Origin: Alistipes senegalensis
GTDB lineage: Bacteria; Bacteroidota; Bacteroidia; Bacteroidales; Rikenellaceae
DNA: 56,641 nucleotides
Assembly: GCA_023665825.1 (NCBI GenBank)
Contig: JAMPDE010000002.1
Span: forward strand, 30,883 to 87,523
Direction of reading: 5' to 3'
Shown: positions 31,592 to 40,711 of the stretch, piece by piece
Layout of the letters: every line of letters begins with the position of its first letter
Position numbering within the stretch: position 1 is the stretch's first letter
Program-made: the position numbers and the translations under genes
Notes under the pieces: generated by a model
What the model was told of the DNA's origin: nothing
Database searches by the model: none
Seen by the model: only the letters and a program-made list of their open reading frames with translations

Positions 31592-33646
31592 ATGAAAAAT
31601 GAACAGGTCCGGTTTCTGGCCGGTATTTTCGCACGGTTGGCGACGTTGACGCTCGCCGTCGGTTTCGTGTTGCGAATCGTCTTGTTGTTCAACGCCCAGA
31701 CTTCCGATATCGGATTCTCGTTCGGCGAGTGGTTGCAGGTGTTCCTGCTCGGGGCTTTGAACGACTTGTGTATCGCCGTCATCGGTTCGGTGCCTTTGTG
31801 GGCTTTTCTCGTCTCGGTTTCCGATGCCAAGTACCGCCGGCCGTTCGGATACATTGTGTGGATCTTACTCTTGGCCGCATTCTGTAACGTGACTTTCAGC
31901 CGCACGATTTTCGACGAGTACGGCAGCGTCGTGCCGCAGATCGCTTCCGGCATCTTCGGTTTTTGGGCTTTGTCGTTCGCCTTGCGGCTGTTTCTGCCGA
32001 TGCGCTTCCGCCGCACTTGGACGACCGTGTGGCTGGGGATATTCCTCTTCGTCTACGTCGGCGCCATTCTTTGCAACGGCATTTGCGAATACGTCTTTTG
32101 GAGCGAGTTCGGCGTGCGTTACAACTTCATCGCCGTCGATTATCTGGTCTATACCCACGAGGTCATCGGCAACATCGTCGAATCGTATCCTATCGGCATC
32201 CTTACAGCCGGTCTGCTCGCCGTGACGGCCGTCGTCGCTTGGTGGTTGTTCCGATATACGTTGTCCGACCCGTGCCTGCGTTCGGGCCGCTGGAATGCCG
32301 TCGCGTTGTTGTGGGTCGTTCCGGTTGCCGTCGCCGTGTGGCTCGTCGGATTCAACGTGCGCTTCCAGAACAGCACCAATGTCTATGTCAACGAGTTGCA
32401 GGCCAACGGAGCCTACAAGTTCTACGACGCGTTCGTCAAAAACGAACTCGCCTACGAACGTTTTTATCCGACCCTTCCGCAGCACGAGGCCGAAGCGTTC
32501 GTGCACTCGGTCTACGGCAGTTCGGAGGATAACCGGCACGCTGTCGTCGGTTCGGCTGCGGAGATTCGCCGCAATATCGTGCTCATCACGATGGAGAGCA
32601 TGAGCGCGTCGTACATGGAGCGTTTCGGGGATACGCGCGGGTTGACGCCCGTGCTCGATTCGCTTTACCGGTGCGGCCTCGCTTTCGACCGCGTTTATGC
32701 CGTCGGCAACCGCACCGTGCGCGGATTGGAGGCGCTCTCGCTTTCGCTGCCGCCTTGTCCCGGCCAGAGCATCGTCAAACGTCCGAACAACGGAGGCATG
32801 CACTCGGTCGGCGCGCTGCTGCGCGAAAAAGGCTACCGTACGCTCTATTTCTATGGCGGCAACAGCTATTTCGACAACATGGGGGCGTTCTTTTCGGGGA
32901 ACGGTTACGAGGTGATCGACAAATCGGATTATGCGCCCGACGAGATTACTTTTGCCAACATCTGGGGTGTCTGCGACGAGGATGCCTACCGGAAGGCGAT
33001 TCGCGAACTCGGTCGTATCTCCGACAGTGGCGCGCCGTTCTTCGCGCACCTTATGACCGTCAGCAACCACCGGCCGTTCACCTATCCCGAAACGGCAACA
33101 CTTCCCCCCCCCTCGAAAACGCGTGCCGGCGGGGTAGCGTATAGCGATTATGCGTTGGGTCGCTTCTTCGCCGAAGCGGCGCAGCAGGAGTGGTTCGACA
33201 ATACGATTTTTCTGATTTGCGCCGACCATTGCGCTTCGAGCGCGGGCCGTACCGAAATTCCGTTGGAGAAGTACCACATCCCCGCGCTGATTTTCGCGCC
33301 CGGATTCGTCGAGCCGCGCACCGTCGCGCAGACCGTTTCGCAGATCGACCTCGTGCCGACCCTGCTCGCGCTGCTGCACTTCTCCTACGATTCGCATTTC
33401 TATGGGCGCGATGTGCTTGCCGATGATTATGTTCCGCGCGCATTCATCGCCACGTATCAGGATTTGGGCTATTTGGAGGACGACGTGCTGACGTTGCTTT
33501 CGCCTGTCCGTCGGGTGAAGCAGTACCGGCATCTTCCGACGGAGGAGGATCCGTTCCGAACCGTCTTGCAGACCGATACGATTCCCGAATACATCGACCG
33601 CGCCATCGCCTTTTATCAGACCTCCGACCGTTGGAACAGCCGGTAG
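31592..33646 (+). CDS. LTA-synthase/sulfatase-fold membrane phosphotransferase
   Basis: The 684-residue protein has about seven membrane segments in residues 10-260 and then a periplasmic alkaline-phosphatase/sulfatase fold. Metal and nucleophile signatures are VLITMESMSASYM (metal Glu), the candidate nucleophile Thr in VYAVGNRTVRGLEAL, AHLMTVSNHRPF and FLICADHCASSAG. Gram-negative members of this family move phosphoglycerol or phosphoethanolamine onto glycans or lipids, and the product here is unknown. A run of nine C lies inside the gene (33104-33112), coding Pro-Pro-Pro. plsC, another envelope-lipid gene, follows. Confidence 0.88.
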   Translation: MKNEQVRFLAGIFARLATLTLAVGFVLRIVLLFNAQTSDIGFSFGEWLQVFLLGALNDLCIAVIGSVPLWAFLVSVSDAKYRRPFGYIVWILLLAAFCNVTFSRTIFDEYGSVVPQIASGIFGFWALSFALRLFLPMRFRRTWTTVWLGIFLFVYVGAILCNGICEYVFWSEFGVRYNFIAVDYLVYTHEVIGNIVESYPIGILTAGLLAVTAVVAWWLFRYTLSDPCLRSGRWNAVALLWVVPVAVAVWLVGFNVRFQNSTNVYVNELQANGAYKFYDAFVKNELAYERFYPTLPQHEAEAFVHSVYGSSEDNRHAVVGSAAEIRRNIVLITMESMSASYMERFGDTRGLTPVLDSLYRCGLAFDRVYAVGNRTVRGLEALSLSLPPCPGQSIVKRPNNGGMHSVGALLREKGYRTLYFYGGNSYFDNMGAFFSGNGYEVIDKSDYAPDEITFANIWGVCDEDAYRKAIRELGRISDSGAPFFAHLMTVSNHRPFTYPETATLPPPSKTRAGGVAYSDYALGRFFAEAAQQEWFDNTIFLICADHCASSAGRTEIPLEKYHIPALIFAPGFVEPRTVAQTVSQIDLVPTLLALLHFSYDSHFYGRDVLADDYVPRAFIATYQDLGYLEDDVLTLLSPVRRVKQYRHLPTEEDPFRTVLQTDTIPEYIDRAIAFYQTSDRWNSR
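33104..33112 (+). repeat. C9 homopolymer inside the LTA-synthase-like gene
   Basis: Nine consecutive C encode part of LPPPS between the metal-site segments. Slippage by one base would shift the frame and remove the last third of the enzyme. Confidence 0.8.
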
Positions 33647-33718
33647 CCGGAGCTGAGGCGTGGAAATTTTGTTGAAAAATCGCGCCGCAGCGGGGTAGGA
33701 ATCCCGCGAAAAATTTGC

Positions 33719-33726
33719 TAATTTTG
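33719..33726 (+). promoter_or_regulatory. -7 box upstream of plsC
   Basis: TAATTTTG lies 23 bases before the ATG at 33750. It probably starts the plsC-parE-parC-aroK-murI run. Confidence 0.5.
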
Positions 33727-33749
33727 CAAATTGGAAAATTTCGCGGACG

Positions 33750-34481
33750 ATGTTGAGTGCTGTTTATTACCTCGTTTTGGTCATTCTTTGTACGCTGTTC
33801 ATGATTTTGTCGGCGGTGGCGCTGGTGCTTTGCTATCCGTTCGACAAGGGGCGCAGAACGGTGCACGAGTTGTCGCGCGTGCTGGTGCGTATTTTCTTTT
33901 TCATCCCGTTGCGGTGGCGGCAGCGGGTCACTGGACTGGAACATGTCGACCGGAAAAAACGTTACGTCATCGTGCTGAACCACAATACGGTCGTCGACAT
34001 TCCGGCACTTTATTACGTGCCGCTCAATTTCCGGTGGGTTTCCAAACGCGAGGTCTTCAAGGTGCCCTTTTTCGGCCAGTTTCTGGTGTTGCACGGCGAC
34101 ATCTGCATCGATCGCGGCCGCGCCGCCGAAGCGATGGAGCAGCTGTTGCGCAAGGGCAAAAAGTGGATTTCGCGCGGTGCTTCCATCGCGATTTTCCCCG
34201 AAGGCACGCGCTCGAAAGACGGCGAGATACACCGTTTCAAGGCCGGTGCGTTCACGTTGGCGAAAGAGGCCGGCGTGGAGATTCTGCCTGTCGTTTTGAA
34301 CGGCACGCGGACGATCATCCGGCCGAATCTGCTCTTCAACTGGGGCAATCGCATCGACATTCGGGTGTTGCCGCCGGTTTCGGCCGAGCGGGTCGCTTCG
34401 GCCGACCTCCACGAGTTGATGGACGAGGTGCACGACCGCATGTGCGAAGCGCTGGCCGAAATCCGGCAATCGAAAAATTGA
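33750..34481 (+). CDS. plsC: 1-acyl-sn-glycerol-3-phosphate acyltransferase
   Basis: The 243-residue membrane enzyme adds the second acyl chain to make phosphatidic acid. The catalytic HX4D motif is HNTVVD, and the glycerol-phosphate site is FPEGTRS. The N-terminal membrane hairpin is AVYYLVLVILCTLFMILSAV and following residues. Length is typical. It is 59 bases upstream of parE on the same strand. Confidence 0.92.
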   Translation: MLSAVYYLVLVILCTLFMILSAVALVLCYPFDKGRRTVHELSRVLVRIFFFIPLRWRQRVTGLEHVDRKKRYVIVLNHNTVVDIPALYYVPLNFRWVSKREVFKVPFFGQFLVLHGDICIDRGRAAEAMEQLLRKGKKWISRGASIAIFPEGTRSKDGEIHRFKAGAFTLAKEAGVEILPVVLNGTRTIIRPNLLFNWGNRIDIRVLPPVSAERVASADLHELMDEVHDRMCEALAEIRQSKN

Positions 34482-34540
34482 GCGGGGGCTGCTCGCTCGA
34501 TGTTGTCCGGCAGCGGACATTGTGATATATTAGGAAAAAT

Positions 34541-36421
34541 ATGGCAGATTTACTCAATAGCAAACCGAATACGAATTACGGCGACGATTCGATCGTCACC
34601 CTCTCGCCGCGCGACCATATCCGGCTCCGTCCGGGCATGTACATCGGCAAGTTGGGCGACGGCTCGCAGTCGGACGACGGTATCTACGTCCTCATCAAGG
34701 AGGTGGTAGACAACTCGATCGACGAATACATGAACGGCTTCGGCCACGAAATCGACATCACCATTGCCGACAACGTGGTTACCGTCCGCGACTTCGGGCG
34801 CGGCATTCCGTTGAAGATGCTCGGCCCCGCCGTCAGCGTCATGAATACAGGCGGCAAGTACGAGGAGGGCAAGGCATTCAAAAAGACCGTCGGTCTGAAC
34901 GGCGTCGGCGTCAAGGCCGTCAACATGTTGTCGAGCGAGTTCACCGCCCGCTCGGTGCGCGGCGGCGAGGCGCATACGGTCGTCTTCGCACAAGGATTGG
35001 AGCAGAGCGACCGGTGGGAGAGCAACGTGGCCGAAAAGGATGGTACCTTCATTTCGTTCCGTGTCGACGAGGAGGTCTTCGGGCAGTACTCCTACAACAT
35101 GGAGTATGTCGAGCAGTTGGTCAAGAATTATTCCTACCTCAATCGGGGCCTTACGCTGAAGCTCAACGACAACGTGTACGTCTCCAAAAACGGTCTGCTC
35201 GACCTCCTGAACGAGAACATGACCGAAGAGCCGCTCTATCCGCCCATTCACCTTTCGGGCGACGACATCGAAGTCGTCATCGCGCACGGCACGGGTTACG
35301 GCGAGAGTTGTTATTCGTTCGTCAACGGGCAGTACACGTCACAGGGCGGTACGCACCAAGCGGCGTTCCGCGAGGCGATCGCCAAGACGGTCAAGGAGTT
35401 CTACCACAAGGATTACGACCCGTCGGACATCCGCACCTCGTTGATCGCCGCGATTTCGCTGCGCGTCTCGGAGCCGATTTTCGAGTCGCAGACCAAAACC
35501 AAGCTCGGTTCCAAAGAGATGGCCAAAGACGGGCCCACGATCCGTAATTTCGTGGTGGACTTTTTGGGAAAACACCTCGACGACTACCTGCACAAGAGCC
35601 CCGAGACGGCGCAGATTCTCCAGCGCAAAATCGTCGAGAACGAGAAGGAGCGCAAGGCCATTTCGGGCATTCAGAAGAAGGCCCGCGAAACGGCCAAAAA
35701 GGTGTCGCTGAACAACCGCAAACTGCGCGATTGCAAAATCCACCGCACGGACAAGAGCGAATTGGCCGCGCAGTCGATGATTTTCATCACGGAGGGTAAT
35801 TCGGCTTCGGGTTCCATTACGAAGAGCCGCGACGTCAAGACGCAGGCCGTTTTTTCGCTGCGCGGCAAGCCGTTGAACTGCTTCGGGCTGACCAAAAAGG
35901 TGGTCTACCAGAACGAGGAGTTCAACCTCTTGCAGGCTGCGCTGAACATCGAGGAGACGATGGACAACCTGCGCTACGAAAAGGTCATCATCGCGACCGA
36001 TGCCGATGTCGACGGCATGCACATCCGCCTGCTGATGATGACGTTCTTCCTGCAATTCTTCCCCGATGTTATCCGGCAGGGGCATCTCTACGTCTTGCAG
36101 ACGCCGTTGTTCCGCGTGCGCAACAAGAAGGAGACGCACTACTGTTATTCGGAGGAGGAGCGGGTCAAGGCGTTGGCCAAGTGCGGCACGAATGCCGAAA
36201 TTACGCGATTCAAAGGTCTCGGCGAGATTTCGCCCGACGAGTTTCGCGAGTTCATCGGCGAGCGGATGCGGCTGGACAAGGTGCGCATCACGAAAGACGA
36301 CCCGATTCACGACTTGTTGGAGTTCTACATGGGTAAGAATACCTTCGAGCGGCAGGGCTTCATCATCGACAACCTGCGCATCGAGGAAGACCTCGTGGAG
36401 GAGGATCTGAAAGTAAGTTAG
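34541..36421 (+). CDS. parE: DNA topoisomerase IV subunit B
   Basis: The 626-residue ATPase subunit has the GHKL start [26 protein letters not shown], the ATP-lid [11 protein letters not shown] and the TOPRIM signature [12 protein letters not shown] and [14 protein letters not shown]. The end of the chain ([15 protein letters not shown]) is the normal C-terminus. It differs clearly from the gyrB fragment at the window end, which supports ParE. parC starts 4 bases after its stop, so the two subunits are translated from one mRNA. Confidence 0.93.
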   Translation: MADLLNSKPNTNYGDDSIVTLSPRDHIRLRPGMYIGKLGDGSQSDDGIYVLIKEVVDNSIDEYMNGFGHEIDITIADNVVTVRDFGRGIPLKMLGPAVSVMNTGGKYEEGKAFKKTVGLNGVGVKAVNMLSSEFTARSVRGGEAHTVVFAQGLEQSDRWESNVAEKDGTFISFRVDEEVFGQYSYNMEYVEQLVKNYSYLNRGLTLKLNDNVYVSKNGLLDLLNENMTEEPLYPPIHLSGDDIEVVIAHGTGYGESCYSFVNGQYTSQGGTHQAAFREAIAKTVKEFYHKDYDPSDIRTSLIAAISLRVSEPIFESQTKTKLGSKEMAKDGPTIRNFVVDFLGKHLDDYLHKSPETAQILQRKIVENEKERKAISGIQKKARETAKKVSLNNRKLRDCKIHRTDKSELAAQSMIFITEGNSASGSITKSRDVKTQAVFSLRGKPLNCFGLTKKVVYQNEEFNLLQAALNIEETMDNLRYEKVIIATDADVDGMHIRLLMMTFFLQFFPDVIRQGHLYVLQTPLFRVRNKKETHYCYSEEERVKALAKCGTNAEITRFKGLGEISPDEFREFIGERMRLDKVRITKDDPIHDLLEFYMGKNTFERQGFIIDNLRIEEDLVEEDLKVS

Positions 36422-36425
36422 AAGT

Positions 36426-39221
36426 ATGGATAAAAACGAGATACACGAAGACGAAGAACGCTTCGACGAGGATTTGTCGACGCCCGAAACCGACGCGGAC
36501 GAGTCGTCCGACGAACCGGTCGGCGAGGAGACCCGCCGTCCGGGCAAGTTCGACCGTCTGACGCAGGCTGAAGGCAACGTGCGCAAACTCACGGGGATGT
36601 ACAAGAACTGGTTCTTGGACTATGCCTCCTACGTGATTCTGGAGCGTGCCGTGCCGCACGTCGAGGACGGTTTGAAACCGGTTCAGCGACGCATCCTCCA
36701 TGCCATGAAGTCGGTCGACGACGGGCGTTACAACAAGGTGGCCAATATCGTCGGCCAGACCATGCAGTACCACCCGCACGGCGACGCGTCGATCAAGGAC
36801 GCGCTGGTGCAGTTGGGGCAGAAAGAGCTGTTGATCGACTGTCAGGGCAACTGGGGCAACATCCTCACGGGCGACGAAGCCGCTGCCGGCCGTTACATCG
36901 AGGCGCGGTTGTCGAAATTCGCCTCCGAAGTGGTTTTCAACAAGAAAACGACCGAGTGGATGCGTTCGTACGACGGTCGCAACGAGGAACCCGTCACTTT
37001 GCCTATCAAATTCCCGTTGCTGTTGGCACAGGGGTCGGACGGTATCGCCGTCGGGTTGGCGTCGAAGATTCTGCCCCACAACTTCGTGGAGCTGATCGAC
37101 GCCTGCATCGCCCACCTGCAAGGGCGTCCGTTCCAGCTCTATCCCGACTTCCCGACGGGCGGTCTGGCCGACGTGAGCCGTTACAACGACGGTCTGCGCG
37201 GCGGGGCGGTCAAGGTTCGCGCGCGCATTTCCAAAATCGACAAACGCACGCTCGCCATTACCGAAATTCCGTTCACTACGACGACCGAATCCATCAAGGA
37301 GTCGATTATCAAGGCGAACGAAAAGGGCAAAATCAAGATTCGCCGCGTCGATGACAACACAGCTGACAAGGTGGAAATCGTCATTCAGGTGTCGCCCGAC
37401 GAATCGTCCGACAAGACCATCGACGCCCTCTACGCATTCACCGATTGCGAGGTGTCGATTGCGCCCAACGCCTGCGTCATCTGGGAGGAGAAACCGCACT
37501 TTCTCGGCGTCTCGGAGATTCTGCGCCGTTCGGCCGAACACACCAAATGGCTGTTGGGCCGCGAGCTCGAAATCCGGCTCGACGAACTGAACGCCGCTTG
37601 GCACCGCGCTTCGCTCGAACGCATCTTCATTCAGAACAAGTTGTACCAGCTCTTGGAGGGTTGCACCCGCGAGGAGGGCTACGCTGCGGTCGACAAGGGG
37701 CTGGCTCCTTTCAAAAAATTGTTGCGGCAGCCCGTGACGCTCGACGACGTGAAACACCTGACCGAGTTGCAGTTCATTCGCATCACGCGTTACGACGTCG
37801 AAAAGGCCGACAACGAAATCAAGCAGATCGAGTCCGACATCGAGCAGACCCGCTACGATTTGGAGCATCTGACCGAATACGCCGTCGCCTATTACGAGCG
37901 TATCCGCTCGAAGTACGGCAAGGGGCGCGAACGCCGCACCGAACTGCGCGAGTTCGACAACATCGAGGCGACGAAGGTCGCCGTCACGAATGCCAAGCTC
38001 TACGTCGACCGTGCCGAAGGTTTTTTCGGCATCGGCAAATCGATGAAGGATGCCGAGTTCGTGTGCGATTGCTCGGATATCGACGACGTCATCGTCTTCA
38101 CGCGCGACGGCCGTTACATCATCACCAAAGTTTCAGACAAGGCCTTTTTCGACAAGGGTATCTATTACATCGGCGTCTTCAAGCGCAACGACGAGCGGAC
38201 GATTTACAACGTCCTCTACCGCGACGGCAAGAACGGCCCCATTCTGATGAAGCGCTGCGCTATCAAGGGCATTACGCGCGACAAGGAGTACAACATCACC
38301 AAAGGCACGGCCAAGAGCGAGATTCTCTACATGTCGGTCAATCCCAACGGCGAGGCCGAAGTGCTGAAAGTCTACTTCAAGCCGCGTCCGCGCCTGAAAA
38401 AGGTTATCGTCGACCTCGATTTCTCGGAGCTGGCCATCAAGGGGCGGCAAAGTCAGGGCAACCTCTTCTCGCGTTACGGCATCCACAAAATCGTGCTGAA
38501 AGAGCGCGGCACCTCGACGCTCGGCGGGCAGAACATCTGGTTCGACGAGGATGTCCGGCGGTTGAACACCGACGGTCGCGGCGTGCTGTTGGGCGAGTTC
38601 AAGGGCGACGACAAACTGATCGTGTGGACGTCCAAGAATCAGTATTACACCACCAATTTCGATTTGGCCCAGCACTTCCCCGACGAGACTATCCGCGTGG
38701 GGCGTTACGAGACGGGGCGTGTTTACAGCATCTGTTACTTCGACCGCGAACAGCACTATTATTACATGAAGCGTTTCACGGCCGAGCAGACCGACAAGAT
38801 GCAGTCGTTCCTCGATGAGGAGGGGCAGGACGATTTCGTCTGCCTGACCGACCGTCGCGGTGCGCAGCTCGAAATCACTTACAAGGGGGCGCAGGCTTCG
38901 CGTCCGGCCGATTCGTTGGACGTCGACAGCTTCGTCGGCGTCAAGAGCCACCGCGCGAAGGGCAAGCGTCTGACGACCTACGACGTCGCGACCTTGCGCT
39001 TCATCGAGCCGGAAGAGCCTGAAACGCCGGAACCGCTCGATGAACCGGTATCGGATTCCGACGGCGGTACGGTCGATTCCATCGAATTGCCCGAAGTCCC
39101 CGCCGACGTTGCTGAACGCGGGGCCGAACCCGTGACTGCTGGCGGTGTCGAGTTGGAGATCGAACGGCCGCGCGGCGATGCCGACCAGTTGATCGACCCC
39201 GAGCAGTTGGATTTGTTCTGA
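36426..39221 (+). CDS. parC: DNA topoisomerase IV subunit A
   Basis: The 931-residue protein forms the DNA-cleaving subunit. It has the winged-helix core with LDYASYVILERAVPHVEDGLKPVQRR in two parts, the quinolone region HPHGDASIKDALVQ, and the active-site Tyr in GRYIEARLSKF. A long C-terminal DNA-wrapping domain and an acidic tail (EEPETPEPLDEPVSDSDGG) follow. Ala stands where E. coli ParC has Ser80. The N-terminal 40 residues are acidic and probably disordered. The start 4 bases after parE is well supported. Confidence 0.93.
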   Translation: MDKNEIHEDEERFDEDLSTPETDADESSDEPVGEETRRPGKFDRLTQAEGNVRKLTGMYKNWFLDYASYVILERAVPHVEDGLKPVQRRILHAMKSVDDGRYNKVANIVGQTMQYHPHGDASIKDALVQLGQKELLIDCQGNWGNILTGDEAAAGRYIEARLSKFASEVVFNKKTTEWMRSYDGRNEEPVTLPIKFPLLLAQGSDGIAVGLASKILPHNFVELIDACIAHLQGRPFQLYPDFPTGGLADVSRYNDGLRGGAVKVRARISKIDKRTLAITEIPFTTTTESIKESIIKANEKGKIKIRRVDDNTADKVEIVIQVSPDESSDKTIDALYAFTDCEVSIAPNACVIWEEKPHFLGVSEILRRSAEHTKWLLGRELEIRLDELNAAWHRASLERIFIQNKLYQLLEGCTREEGYAAVDKGLAPFKKLLRQPVTLDDVKHLTELQFIRITRYDVEKADNEIKQIESDIEQTRYDLEHLTEYAVAYYERIRSKYGKGRERRTELREFDNIEATKVAVTNAKLYVDRAEGFFGIGKSMKDAEFVCDCSDIDDVIVFTRDGRYIITKVSDKAFFDKGIYYIGVFKRNDERTIYNVLYRDGKNGPILMKRCAIKGITRDKEYNITKGTAKSEILYMSVNPNGEAEVLKVYFKPRPRLKKVIVDLDFSELAIKGRQSQGNLFSRYGIHKIVLKERGTSTLGGQNIWFDEDVRRLNTDGRGVLLGEFKGDDKLIVWTSKNQYYTTNFDLAQHFPDETIRVGRYETGRVYSICYFDREQHYYYMKRFTAEQTDKMQSFLDEEGQDDFVCLTDRRGAQLEITYKGAQASRPADSLDVDSFVGVKSHRAKGKRLTTYDVATLRFIEPEEPETPEPLDEPVSDSDGGTVDSIELPEVPADVAERGAEPVTAGGVELEIERPRGDADQLIDPEQLDLF

Positions 39222-39230
39222 CGGAACGCG

Positions 39231-39791
39231 ATGAAACCGCTTTTTCTGGTCGGCTACATGGGGTGCGGCAAAAGCACGTTGGGGCGCAAGGCAGCCCGTC
39301 GCGTGGGGTGCCGATTCGCCGATACCGATGCGCTGCTCGAACAGCGTGAGGGGGCTTCCGTCGCCGATGTCTACCAGTTGGCGGGCGAGGAGTATTTCCG
39401 TCGGGCAGAGCGGGCCGTACTCGACGGGTTGATAGATTCGGGCGAGCCTCTCGTGGTCTCCACTGGCGGCGGATTGCCTGTGTGGAGCGACAACATGGCG
39501 CGCATGAACGCCGCCGGAACGACCGTTTACCTGCGGCGTTCGGCCGAGCAGATCGCCCGTCGGTTGAGCCCTTACGGGCGGCAGAAACGCCCCCGCCTGC
39601 GTGGCTTGTCCGACACGGAGCTGGTCGATTTCATGCGGCGCGACATGGCCGAGCGCGACCCCTTTTACGCGCAGGCGCAGCTGACGGTCGATTGCACCGG
39701 AAAATCGGATGCCGAGCTCGTGGAGTTCATCGTCCGGCATTCGGGGCTTGCAAGCATCGAACGGTCGGCGGGCACTCCCGACTTTGAATGA
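39231..39791 (+). CDS. aroK: Shikimate kinase
   Basis: The 186-residue kinase phosphorylates shikimate in the chorismate pathway. It has the P-loop GYMGCGKSTLG, the shikimate-binding DTDALLEQ and FRRAER region, STGGGLPVW and the lid RRLSPYGRQKRPRL. The start is 9 bases after parC. The end region (TGKSDAELVEFI) is normal. murI follows 28 bases later. Confidence 0.93.
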   Translation: MKPLFLVGYMGCGKSTLGRKAARRVGCRFADTDALLEQREGASVADVYQLAGEEYFRRAERAVLDGLIDSGEPLVVSTGGGLPVWSDNMARMNAAGTTVYLRRSAEQIARRLSPYGRQKRPRLRGLSDTELVDFMRRDMAERDPFYAQAQLTVDCTGKSDAELVEFIVRHSGLASIERSAGTPDFE

Positions 39792-39819
39792 CGAATCGCA
39801 GATTTTTGAATCGCAACCA

Positions 39820-40644
39820 ATGAACGCACCGATCGGCATATACGATTCAGGCATGGGCGGTCTGACCGTCTGGCGCGAAGTCCGGCGGGCTTTGCCTGCG
39901 GAATCGCTGGTTTTTCTCGGCGACGGCAAGAATTGTCCTTACGGTTCCCGTACGCCCGATGAAATCCGCTGCTTGGCCGACGCTGCCGTCGCTCGCTTGA
40001 TCGAGAAGGAGGGGTGCAAAATGGTCGTCGTGGCCTGCAATACCGCTACGGCCGCCGCTATCGACTTTCTGCGGGCGAAATATGCGCCCGTGCCGCTCGT
40101 CGGCATGGAGCCTGCCGTGAAACCCGCCTGTCTGGCCACCCGCAGCGGGGTGGTGGGCGTGCTCGCTACCGAACGCAGCCTCGACGGCGACATGTTCCGG
40201 CGCACGGCTGCCCGTTACGGCGAGGGTATCGAGGTCGTAACCGCCGCCGGTCGGGGGTTCGTCGAGTTGGTCGAGGCCGACCGCGAGGAGACGCCCGAAG
40301 CCGAATCCTGCGTGCGCGATGCCGTCGCCGGGATGCTTGCGCGCGGTGCCGACCAAATCGTGCTGGGGTGCACGCATTACCCGTTCCTGTTGCCCGTGCT
40401 TCGGCGTATTCTTGCCGAGCATGCCGACCGGACGGGATGCGACGTCGCGATCGTCGACCCGTCGCCCGCCGTCGCGCGCCGCGTCGTACAGTTGCTCGAC
40501 GCCGGTGGTCTGCGCGCCGACGCCGGCCATCGCCCCGAATACCGTTTCCTGACTTTCGCCGACGAATCCTACCGCCGGCGATTGGTTGCCAAAGCTGCCG
40601 GTTGTTGTAAAAAGACGGAGCAGAGGGGCTTCGTTCCCGAATAA
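39820..40644 (+). CDS. murI: Glutamate racemase
   Basis: The product is 274 residues from ATG 39820 (the frame is open from 39709, overlapping aroK, but MNAPIGIYDSGMGGLTVW is the family start). The enzyme makes D-glutamate for peptidoglycan. The two catalytic Cys are in VVACNTATAAA and LGCTHYPFL. IYDSGMGG and FLGDGKNCPYG are further signatures. It is probably the last gene of the plsC-to-murI run. Confidence 0.94.
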   Translation: MNAPIGIYDSGMGGLTVWREVRRALPAESLVFLGDGKNCPYGSRTPDEIRCLADAAVARLIEKEGCKMVVVACNTATAAAIDFLRAKYAPVPLVGMEPAVKPACLATRSGVVGVLATERSLDGDMFRRTAARYGEGIEVVTAAGRGFVELVEADREETPEAESCVRDAVAGMLARGADQIVLGCTHYPFLLPVLRRILAEHADRTGCDVAIVDPSPAVARRVVQLLDAGGLRADAGHRPEYRFLTFADESYRRRLVAKAAGCCKKTEQRGFVPE

Positions 40645-40649
40645 TCGGT

Positions 40650-40657
40650 TATCTTTG
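40650..40657 (+). promoter_or_regulatory. -7 box of the leucine-rich lipoprotein gene
   Basis: TATCTTTG is an exact TAnnTTTG match, 55 bases before the ATG at 40712. Confidence 0.5.
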
Positions 40658-40711
40658 CACTCGGAATTATATAAAATCAACAGGAAATTCATGCTTGAAA
40701 TGGTGAAACCG

